From positions 66,421,872 to 66,485,871 of the forward strand of contig CM046301.1 of assembly GCA_025267735.1 (NCBI GenBank): 64,000 nt of DNA, written 5' to 3'. The stretch comes from Mactra quadrangularis (lineage: Eukaryota; Mollusca; Bivalvia; Venerida; Mactridae). Shown here piece by piece: positions 1-12,300 of this stretch (positions within the stretch are counted from its first letter, which is position 1; each line of letters opens with the position of its first letter). The position numbers and the translations under genes were made by a program. Below the pieces are notes generated by a model. It had not been told where the DNA came from. It saw nothing but the letters and a program-made list of their open reading frames with translations, and did not search any database.

Positions 1-308
1 GAACGCGGTAGCAGATCTAAGAGTGACAAAAATTAGTATTAGTAAGATCTTGTAACACAAATTCACAATTGAGCTAGAACAAATACTAAACTAGCATAAT
101 TGCCATTTGCAGTTACTTTACATGACAAAATAAGAATCACTCAACAACCGAATAGTAAATAGATTCCAGTTTGTTTCAATCGGACACATAGAGTATCGAA
201 ACTGAATCCATTAAAGTCGCCATTAGAATGAATGTAGGTCAAAGCAATTTTCGTGACTTCGTGTGAAGAGTACTTCCGGTAATAGGATGAAAAGTATATT
301 TTTTTCGG
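1..308 (-). other. Probable 3' UTR or downstream flank of LRRC74A
   Basis: This stretch follows the LRRC74A stop codon in the direction of transcription. It is AT-rich with no open frame of note, no recognisable repeat and no minus-strand AATAAA. It is presumably 3' UTR; the end of the transcript cannot be placed. Confidence 0.4.
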
Positions 309-378
309 TTATGATTCTCTGTCATCGTCACCACCAGATTCTTTCATTATTTGATCTTGTTGTTGCTTGATAAAATCT
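309..378 (-). CDS. LRRC74A: LRRC74A last coding exon
   Basis: Acceptor AG at 380-379 follows a T-rich tract. The first base completes a split Gly codon with the previous exon. The exon encodes 22 residues, DFIKQQQDQ then an acidic tail ending DDDRES, and stops at TAA (311-309). It finishes the second EF-like helix. I see no AATAAA on the minus strand between the stop and position 1, so the polyadenylation site is probably outside the window or uses a variant signal. Confidence 0.9.
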
Positions 379-3300
379 CTGAAAATATCAAGGTTTTTAT
401 AAAAATAAATGCTTCATATAGTGACTATGTCATTTTGCGAAGATGTTTGCACTAAGCTAGTTATGACAAAACTACACTGATTGGGTGAAAATTTTGTGCT
501 GCTTATGTAAGTTTTGTGGAATAACTTAATATTGTGGATAACCTAAATAACTATGCACACGAACCCTTTTCGAAAATTGCATAGAATTTATTAGAAAATG
601 ACAACAAGACGTTGGTTAAAGATTGTATGTCGAATCTTTAAAGACGTGCTCAAGATTTACTCATTTCGATTGCAAGTATGACCATCAATACGTACAAAAT
701 CATTGATCACCATGCATCACTTCATAACAGTCCGCAACATACAAATGTACGAGACAAAATCAGGTTGAAGTTTCTGAATGACTTATAAACAAGTACCAAA
801 CATAAAAACTGAACCAGTCAAGAAGAAAATGTACATATTGAAATGAAGGTAAAATTTTTATTTCTTAACTGGTATGGATATGGAAGTGCAGCTAGATAGA
901 TTAACCAAATGTTAGCAAGATGTCTGATTTAAGAAGAAAAATTGACGTACCCGAAGTAAATACGACCAGCTTGATCATCAGCTAGTCTTATCACAGCAGC
1001 TTCTAATTTTGGTTTGTTGAATGGTACAGCTAAATCCTTAAAACAGAGAACATGTTAATATGTACATAGTGATGGTCATCAGAAAGCAGTGAATGTTCCA
1101 CATTGCAATTTTCTACATGCAGATCAAAATTCGTTTATACTGTGACAAAACTTAGATAATAGGCAAAGCAGGTATAAAATCATGAAGTATACAATACTTT
1201 AAAATCTTACAGAATTGTTTTATTTAACTAATTTCTCATATACAGGTATTAAAGTGACAAATTTCTTTTACTGTCAACTTTATGTTCATGTAATATTCAC
1301 ACATCAAGTTATCTCCCTTTTCACGGACGAAAGTATGCGCTTAGTAGTTGGTTAACAGCTAAATCCAGAGATTTAGCCTTTCCAGGAGGAGTGAGTAGGT
1401 TGACTGACCGCCGTTATATGACCTATACAATGTGTTGCTACGGTGTTAAACTCAACAAAATTTTTTTATCTTCTTTTATACATACCTCGACAGCCTTAAC
1501 AAAGTCTTCCGGAGTGACTTGGTAATTCCCATCTGGGTCATACTTTTGTAAAATTCCTAGTAATCTCATATCATTGACAACAATATGTTGATCTAATATT
1601 AATACTGGTTCCTTCTTCCGGTGCGGATGTACTGCAGGTTTACCAAGATCATCTGCAGTGTTTCCGGAACCTAATATTGGTCCATGGGTTAATTTGAAAT
1701 TTGGTTTCTTTGATTTGATATCTTCAAAAATGCGTAGAAATTCAAATTCTATTGGAACATCCTGGAATTGAAACAATATTAATTTTACTCTATAATGGCC
1801 ATGGATCTTGGGTCATACATTAATATAGTTTATCGTGATTGACAGCACAGAACGTCAGATTTGTTATTGTTAAGGTTGCCGTTTTGATGGTTATTATCGG
1901 CAGGTGTTCCAATTCTCCTAGATTCACGAGATGGTGTTTCAAATTTGAAATTACTAGACAACTAACCGTAGTATCTTAAGATTAACAATTATGAATCAGA
2001 AAAATATATTTTATCAAGTTGGAAACCGTAAAGTATCGTTGCAAAAAGGACATCTCTGCCCTAGTTACTAGTATGTACGAATATGGTATATTTTGTTTAT
2101 TAATATTAAGTACAAGTATTAAAGTTTTTTAGAGTTTCAGTTGCGACAATACAGCTGAATTATGTTCGTTCAAAAATCCCTCAACATAATTGCTTAAGAT
2201 TTCAAAAGGGGATTCCACTGAAAGGTTTAAAAGTGGTTGAAGTTTTTAAGTTGCCAAAGATCGCCTTTTCCTCTTTGATCACTAAATTCAGCTGTAAGAA
2301 ATTACATGCCTGAGCCATACATTTTGTTCATAAAAATAGCAAAATCATATATTCAAGTGATAGCAATAAAACATGAACATGTAGGTATGTATTATTTACC
2401 GTTAGATCTAATTCTTCTAATTCATTACTATCACTGTTGTTTATTGATGTTGCTATGGCAATAGCTCCTGCTGTTGTTAATATATTATTTCCCATCTGAA
2501 GCAAAAACACTTAAACATATTAAGTTACAGTAAACGTGGTTTTAATACATTATAGATATATAGGTCGTTGAAGTGACATATTCAATTTGCTTACACATGT
2601 CCTTTCAGATTGGTGAAATGAATTTTAAAGCAAAAAGCACGTTCATCTTTAACTCCGGCGACCAAGGACTAGATTAAAAATTACACATAGAATCAAAAAC
2701 ATGTAGTAGACACATCTAAAATATTTAGAGTAAATATTTGGATACACAACTCCAATTGGTACGTCTCCTTCGCAGAAACCCATTCCATTGTTTCTATGAA
2801 CAAGAATAATTATCTTAATACCTTTATAGTTTAGTACACAGGGATCAGGATGCAGACTTAAGCTTGATTGATGTAAATTTTAAGAATTTGATTCAAAAAT
2901 GAACTAATATTCATTGAATATATTAGTCTTCAAAAAATAACATAATTTTAATCTAAATACAATTCAAAATAAACTTTACAGCTGTACATGACCACTTACT
3001 TTTAAAACTCTAATATTATCATTAGATGAAATCATTCTGGCCATTTTCATAGCACTATCAGCAGTAAGTCTATTACCAGATACATCAAGTTCAAATAAAG
3101 CATTGTTTGCTACCATTGCTTCACCTACTGCAGCGCCACCTTCTGGACCAAAACCATTCCAACTTATATTACATGATTTTAATCGTACATTTTCCTGTAA
3201 AGAATTATAATATTCATACATACATATAATATAATACACATCTGTATTAAGATGTGTTGTGCAACTATTCTTTCATGTATTAATATCAGAAATTTAAATG

Positions 3301-6300
3301 TGTTATCGAAATGCAATGTTATTTGATAAGATCAAATTGAATTTGTTGTATTATCATTATTTTATATGTCTTGTGGGTTTTTTACAAAAGTTTGTCAAAG
3401 CTTGAACTTTTTGACGATCAACAACAACAACAACAACATGTTTATTTTGTATCAGGCCTCCAGCCCATAACAAGTAGAACATGTAATAATGTGATCATAA
3501 TGTACATGGTAAACAACATTGGCAGATGACAATGATATGAATTATGATATGACAGTTTGCAAACTTGTAATATATATATACATGTATATACACACACGTA
3601 TATATACACATGTATACATATCAATTGACTCTTGTCAGTATTTCTTTTTCAAAATAATGAACACGAATCAACCCAAAAACAGTTTTCAACAAATAACCCC
3701 TTTCGTGTATTGTCATATAAGAATACTAACCCCAATTCCTTTTGCTACTGCTATTGCACCTCTTCCCCGAATATGATTCCAACTTAAATCTAAAACTTCT
3801 AAAATATCATTTCCACCTGAAGTGATAAAAGTAGGTGATGTAATTATATTGAACAAAGATGTGATTATCATAAAGATCAAGTTCAAGCTCCTTTGAGAAA
3901 CATCATTTATGGAGTACTTGAATGAAAATACCGTCATTAGTCAAAGTTTTAGAGGAACTTACATTTTATAAACAGTTACAGAATGTCTGTACATTTGTAC
4001 ATCTTTTCGTGCATTTGGTTTAATTTGTATAAGATAAGGTATGTCTATATTTATGGATAATCATGATAGATTATATCAATAGTCTAGTAATATGTAAAGT
4101 GTGCTTAGAAAATAACCAAAATGTTTAAACTTACTTATGGCTGGTCCTAGAATTTCTCCAGCTTCTGAACCGAACATATTTCTTGCTAAACTTAATTCTT
4201 TTAGGTATTTAGCATTCTGTAAATAGTTACAAATTATCATACATTGTATTAATAAAATAACAAAAGCGCATGAAAATGTATTTGATGCTACTGAACTTCA
4301 GTTGGAATGCCTTCAGAATGACTTCAAATCCTTCAATACATTTTCGCCGGAAACCTCTTAAGTTCTTGTATTCGTTATTTTTAGAAACGTTGTTTTTATG
4401 ATAAAAAATTTAGATATCTGAAGAATTTTCCTGTTTTCTTTTTGGCTGTGTTGAAGGTTAACTGTTGCTATTTCTTACATGTTTTCAGACTTTTTTTACC
4501 AAGTTTAGTAAACCGACGCTTTGAACTTCAAGGAAAAAATCAACAATAACAGCCAAATCTTTGTTTGAATTTTCCACCACTTGTCACACAAAAAAATGCT
4601 ACAAATGCATGGACAAGTTTGTATATGTCAGTTGTTGATGATGAACTTCTTGAGGATTCATTGTCTCATTTGGCATAGGTCAAATTAAACGAGTATTTTA
4701 TGAACATATGAAAGATGGAAAATAAAAAGGTACATTGTAATTGTTACCTCTAGTGCGTCAGCAAATATTTGAGCATCTTTGTCCTCGAAATTGTTACCTG
4801 GAAAAGATTTAAAACATAGTCATCAGGATTCAGAATTATTTTTATAGCAACCCTTATTTTCACGTATAAGGTCATACCAAATCAGCTTTGTCCAAACGTT
4901 TTGAACGAGCGACCACTTTATTTTAGTGGTGGAAATCCGACGAACAAAACGACCATTTTGCTGTGTACATTCTGTGAATTTTAGTCAGGTGGTCCGAATT
5001 TGTATTCCATGCATTTTTGTCCTTAGACTACTTTCTTAAGTAATAACTGCTCTGGATGAATGTTTAGTTTCCCTAACCAAACAAATGGAAGACTGCTTAT
5101 TTCGGAGTCTTCGTCTATAAAATGAATAATGCATAATTGTGTAAGGATGTTCTGACATACTCCATAATCTAGCATAGTTGTAATGCTCCGGAAAATACAT
5201 CTATTCAGTGTAACTAACATTCTTATAATCAATGTTGTAAATTAAAGCTCATGTAAATTGAACTTATGCAATATATTCGCTGTAGACAACTATCTTAATC
5301 ATAAGACTATTAGGTGACATACCTGATAAATCTAGCTTTCTTAGACCAGCATTTATAGATAACATTTTACACATACATTGTGCTCCTAATGTCCCTAATT
5401 TATTGTCTGACAATATCTGCAATAACGAAAACGTATAATAATGTTAACTGATAATGTGCACTTGGAGTAACAAAATGTTAAAAATTTTACTTGTATATTA
5501 TGTACTTGCTTACTGTAGGAATAGTACAAACATTAGCATTTCCAAAAATGCTTGAAATCAACGCTCAGCCGTGTTTGATTTCTTCTCCATAGATGTATAT
5601 ATTTTGTGGTTAATATTCATTTGCTAACGGGGCGGATGTTATGAATATAAAATACACATTGATTTCGATGAACAATTCTATTTACTATTCATTAGTTATC
5701 TTTGTAAATTTTACTTATTTCCGATCAAAAATACTCGCGTGAAAATGTTTATGTCCACTAAAATATTTAGTGGCGTGTAGCCTTCCTAAACATACAATAA
5801 GTATGGGGAGTATGTGGTAAATCGTTCCGCCGTCCGCTAAAATATTTAGTAGTGTGCAGCCTTCCTAAACATCCGCTAATGCTCGCTATTGACTATGCGC
5901 CAGCTTGATTTTAGTCAACAACTAGACGAGTCCATTATCACACCCCTTTTTTACGTTTTCACGGCCATTTTCTTATCATGTGACCTCAAATGCATAGTTT
6001 TGATTGGCTTAAGACAACCGGCGTCGACTACAAAATGCTCAAATCTTGATAATTGTTTATATCAACGCACAGGTGCGTTGATAATAACTGTGTACAAAAC
6101 TCACGCTTTTGTGTTGGAAGTCCTTCTTTAATTAACGGCGGAACTTATTTAGTTTGAAGTACGGGGCGATTTAAAAAATAAAACCAGAAGATATCGCATA
6201 GGGTGAAAAAATTATTGTGTATAACTAATATTAAATGATGAAAAGTTATGATTCTGCAATATGGGGCGATTTAAATTGAGATAGTGGAAAGAACAACTAC

Positions 6301-9300
6301 TCTGATATTTGAGTTTACCTCATTGATTTATATGAAGGAATTTTATACTGGATCGGCGATAGAATCGAGAAAATGTGCATGAAATGGCTTATAACGTATA
6401 TGTAATGTATAACCGAAACATACATTCGTTGGAAATTTATGATAATAAAGATATAATCCAAAGACAATCAACAGAGAGATAAACAGTAGGAGCAGTGGTC
6501 CAGTGGTAGGACGCGCGCTTAGGGATCGAGAGGTCCTGGGTTCGAGTCCCACCAGGGGCACGGCTAATTTCCTTGAGCAAGAAATTTACCTGCGATTGCT
6601 TCACTCCACCCAGGTGTAAATGGGTACCTGCGAGGGTGGTATAATTCCGCTGCGCCAATTTGTCGGCTGCACTAATAAGCGGAGTAAAAAGACTCCCCAG
6701 GGAGATTGATAGATAGATACCAGTAGCCCAGTGACCAGGGGTAATTGCTGTAAAGTCGGTGAACGTGCGTAAGCATGAAACTTAGACTATAAAATGTAAT
6801 TACATTTAATTACAAACTGCATCAAAGTACAAAATAAGAACGTACCAATTCAGTAATATAATCATTTTCTTCTAACATTCTAGCCATAGCTACCCCGCCT
6901 TCCCCTTCTATCCAATTTCCTTGTAAATTTAATTTTTCTAAGGTAATATTATCCTGAAAGAATAAAACAATACAACGTATTTCTTTATTTGCCTGAATCT
7001 ATGTACAAACTATTGCATATCAGAGTATAACAATACAGTACAATGACGCATGCAAATATTATACAAACAGATACAAATAATAAGTTTGATATATGAATAA
7101 AAAGAAAGAATGCATGAACTAAACATACTGCCAGACAAAAGCACACGATTTTTCCTGCGTGTAGCGGAGTTAAAGTGATGAATCTGAACACATCGCCTAC
7201 TAGTTGACAGCGCATGAAAGGCTGAAGTGGTGGAATTGAACTTGATTTTCTGCATAGAGCAGATGATTGCAGTTAAACTGAATTCATACACCTGGACTTT
7301 GGTGAGCTGTAATGGTTTCATTTTTATCACAGGTATCTCTGTGCATATATTTAACACAATATCTTAACTCGACTAACAAGATTTAGTTTTCTCACAAGCG
7401 TGCCAAAAGGTTTGGCTTTGTTTTCTGTTAATGCTCCATTGGGCATTGATACGCGGGACGCAGACAATATGGATATGAAAAAAATCTATAGAATATCATT
7501 TTGGGGCATCTTACTTACCCTTAACACTAAGGCAATCGCTTTAGCTGCAGTGGCCCCTAATCCATGAAATCTCATTGTAATCTCGTTATCCGTGATATGT
7601 CGTTTGATGTACGAGACTGGAACTAGTCCCATTCTGTTGCAAACTTTATCATAGTAAGCCCGACCTGTTGGGTCATGATTTCTGACCTCTTTCATAATCT
7701 CGTCTGTAATGAAGAACGAAATCATGATGCATTGTGGAATGTTTCGAGCAGACGATAATTTCTTCACGGGGGGGCAAATGTTAAAACAGAATTATTTTCT
7801 GACAAATATGGTAATATTAGCAACATTTATACGTTAAAACTACTTTTATAAAGTCAAGTGCATTTTAAGGGTGTGTACAAAAATATTATAATTTATTAAA
7901 GATTGTTAATATAGGGTACTTGATAAAATAGTAAAATCACTGTTAGGATAACGTTTAATTACAATACAATAAGTTAAACAACTCAGACATTTATCAATCT
8001 ATAAAGTTTGTTGCAAAACAGAAATGCATGTAGATCTTTGTTTTTAAGTTTAGTTAAAATGATTTTTTCTGGGAAATCATAAAATGCAAAATTTGCGAAT
8101 AATTAAAAATTAAAAATAGTTTACAAGTAATAAAAGTTTAAAAAGTTCTATCACCAAACTGTAGCATCAATTGTCTGTTATTTCTAAAGAAAGAAAATCA
8201 CAACGCATCCGTGACGTCACACTTTAATAAAATCACAATATGATAGAAACAACCAATCAGTGAGATATCTTAAAATAACTATCATGGTTCACTTCAAAAC
8301 GAGGCTTTCATTAACCTAATTAGACTAAAAACTATTCAGAACATAGCCATTCCATGTAAAAATCAGCCATTGAAATATTAGTGGTAACTTCAAATTATTA
8401 TTTTCTGAAACCTAAAGCGACTCTGGAAAATTATCAACCACAGAAAAGCTAGAACACTAACACCAGAACGTAATTTGTGCAACACAGTCGAACACATTAA
8501 CAATTGCATCTGTGGAAAGATTTTTGCATTTGACATGCAACAAACAAGAACATGTTAAATACTGATAAATAAATCCCACAACCCAAACATAAGTTTAATT
8601 ACGTTAGTACCAAAATATATTGCAAAAACGATCAAGAGTCTTATACGGGTACGGGTAGGCCCGGTTACAATAGTTCATTAACCAAATAAAAAAACAGAAG
8701 CATAATTTTGGCTGTGTTAACCGATTTGAATTAGAAAATTGTTATGTTCTACAACTTTTGAGAGGGTCACTCATTTAAGCACTCATATAAGACAACTGAC
8801 CATTGTCACAATATATAAAACCAAGACAACATTTTACTATTACATACACCAATGTGAGAATACATCGTTTTTCATACTATATAGAATATCACAATATTAA
8901 CAACGCATCCCTTAACTCTATATTACAATACTGTAAGTGTCAATATGCAAATAACCAGCAGTTTCATCGCTCCAATTTAAAAACAAATTTAAAACAAAAA
9001 TATAGCGCATTTTTCTCAACTGTCAAAGATGGAATAATATCACGGTGAATGATTACACACTATCTCAATATCACGAGAGGTAGACAAAGAGCACGAAGTC
9101 ACCGTGAAATTATTCATGTTTTGACAGTTGAGAAAAAACGAACTATAGTACTGCAATTCCTGGTCAATTCACTTACTTATGAGATACTTGAAATAATTTT
9201 CTATTTTTAGCTGTTGTTGTCCGACTTGTAGCATTTTTATTTGGAAAATCATGTTTTCCCATAAGTACGTATCTACAGTGCTTTGATTTATTCATTGAAT

Positions 9301-12300
9301 TTGATATAGAGTCAAGAGATATTTCACCCATGCCCATACAAGCATTACCAATAGCAAGAGGTTAAAAGCTGGTAAAGTAACTCCGAGACTCAATTGGTTA
9401 CTTTAAGAAACATGAATGGATCATGAAAAATCTCAGATTCTCACAATTTTAGCCTCTTGCTCACCAGTTAACAATCTTTGGTTCAGTAGTACTTAAATAA
9501 TTGTAGCTAAAAGACAAATACCCATGGCAGACGTCATCTGTTTTTTACAGATGCATAAAAAAGACCAAGAAAACGTTCGGAAATCATAAGATTCCGAATG
9601 TATTCTAGTTTAAAGTTGAACATTTAGATATTTTATAATACCACTGCACCATTTATTGTCTTATTCATACAACATTAAAAATATAATGCTTACTCTTTTT
9701 ATCTGAAAACATGTTGGAACAAAATATTTGAAAATGATTTAGTCTAAAACACCTTGCACGAAACCCAGACATAATTCAACATATTTTGATTTTTTCGGCT
9801 ATTATTTAGTACCAGCTTATTTAGCGTTCAAGTAATTACCATTTAACCGGTTTTATATTAGTACGATAAATATACAAAATGTCCACTAAACGTTCCATAT
9901 AAAATTACATGCAAGCAACTATTACCCTATAATAAGCACAGGCCTAAAGAAGCGGTCGTTTTGGACTCCCTTCATATCATGTGCCTAACAATATTAAATT
10001 AGTAAATTACAAAATGTACAAATTATATTCCATTGACATTCCTTCAAATTCAAACTAGCATGCACCCGTTTATATAATATAGATTCAGACTGTCATCTAC
10101 CTAACTATAAATTCTATTAAACTATACAATCTTACTATAATTTAATACATAAGTTCAGCTATAGTCATCAAAAAACATCATTTGGAACACCTCTGAGATA
10201 TGATTCGAAGAGTTGCGTCAAAGATGTATGAGGTTTCCCGAATGCAACCATCGGCAATCTAGATAGCCGGTGGGACGTTGTAAAAACGTACATGTATAAA
10301 TATATGACTAGCTTGAGAATTCTATAACTTCTATAAAAACTTGTATTGTACTAACTAAGACGTGATGCTATATACGAGATCATATACTTGTAGATACAAC
10401 CAAATATAGATACATATAAATAGATATAAAAAAGATATAAAAAGAGAAAATAAAAAACTGCAAAATGTTCCAAACCGAGTGTTCATACTTCTCATGTATT
10501 GGCCTCAAATCGAGGGTTGCCGGAAAGAATGTAGTAAGTACATTGCGTTAAAGAGCGAATTGCCACAGACTTGCGAGCAATCCTCCAAAAGCGGTGAATA
10601 AATTTCTAGTATCAATGGCGTAACTATGTTTCAACGCTTATAAACACAATTTAAAATCACCCTCCCAGAAAACAAAAAGCCTCTTCCATGTGCTCAATAA
10701 AATCACTACTCAGTGCCAATGTTTTGTATTAAAGAACCACGAAACATGTTCAAGAATTGGCGGACACACGAAGAAACTATTACCAAAAGATTTCCCTTTA
10801 ACGTACATGTATCTAAAACAATTGGGTTGCACATTGAACGTCTTAAATACTATTTTGCAGAAGAAAAGGTGAGAAAACGTTGACAAATTGATATTTCTGT
10901 CCCAAACGTTACATTTTAAACATGTGTGAGTGAGAGTATCACAACACCTAAAAAAGTCAATAACTTTTGTATATGCCAACTATCAAGATGAATTTAAATT
11001 GATTTCTGTAAAGTAAGATTAGAGTAATTGCTTTCGTAAAAAAGTTACACCCTTTCAGACCATATGAACACTCTTTTAAGAACATTTAACGTGTTTAATA
11101 TTGAAATATACAGACAAAATATATCATGCATCATTCGTGTGTCTATACCACTTACCTTTTCGTACTAGAAAATCCAAGAAAAAATATATATAATAAGATA
11201 ATGAAATAAAAAAATGTTATGGTAAATTCTACTCTGTTAATAGAGAGAGAGATACATAGCAAGTGGCATTTGTACTTTTTTCATCTATATATGGTCGCTT
11301 AATTAGCGACATATAAAACTTCAAAAGAAAAAACATTAACTTCTGAAAAAAAACATGACTTAAATTGGCCTGAACACGCAATGCTCTTACTTTAGTTTCA
11401 ATGTTTTCAAATTGATTTCATAATTAGGTGGTTCACGTAAACCGCTGGCATCAAGCAATTACTGAAATTACAACGGTTATAAATGGTTAAATAATTAAGA
11501 AAATTGCGTAGTTTGTTTTTACTTGTTTGTTCTTTATCAATTACAATATAAGATTTCATGGCGACAATGGTAGTTTTTCTTGAAGTATTTTGTTTCTATT
11601 TCATAAATCATCTTATCAGCCTAGCCTACATCGTGCACTTCAAAGGATTTCAATATCTACATATCTGCGATTAAAGAAGATTACTGTATCAATATAGTGA
11701 GTTTTATCCAGTGAGTAAGAGAGGGGCGTAGGTAACGTTGTTAAGATCATAAATATTTTATCGATTGCCTTTTCTATTGGAATAACAAAATAAAGACTTT
11801 GAAATTCTTAATCACATCCCTAGTACTTGATAAATGTTTTAAACAGAGTGTAGTGGTTATGAGTATGCTAATAGATAGAGTTGGACTTACTCATGAGGAA
11901 TATAGCATTTGGTGAGCCAAGAGCGCTTCTTTCTGAATGTAATTTTGAATGACCTGCCTATCATTCGATAGCTGTATGTTGTATTTTTCTACAAAATAGA
12001 CGCCTGAGACTAACTAGAAAATTAACAATTAAAACCTTATATATTATACGAACAGTGTAGTTCCATATTAGTTCTGACATTACAGGGTTAAAATTACCTG
12101 AATTTAAATTATGAAAGTGAACTACATGTAATAACAAGAAACATTTAGCTGTTGCTATTGCTGTGTAAAATTGTCTTTCTGTTTGCAAGTGAAATCATAA
12201 ATAGTACAAATTATCGGTCCCATCAACGTTTTAGTAGTCGCAATTAATTAGTCAGTTGTGCATTAAACGATTTTCCATTGGCAATAATTAAAGTCTGAGT

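Noticed and set aside
6490..6562. tRNA gene
   Set aside because: The head continues into the conserved SINE central domain and tail; a functional tRNA is not supported.
7010..7357. Minus-strand open frame of 115 codons
   Set aside because: It lies inside the LRRC74A intron between two well-supported exons and has no recognisable features.
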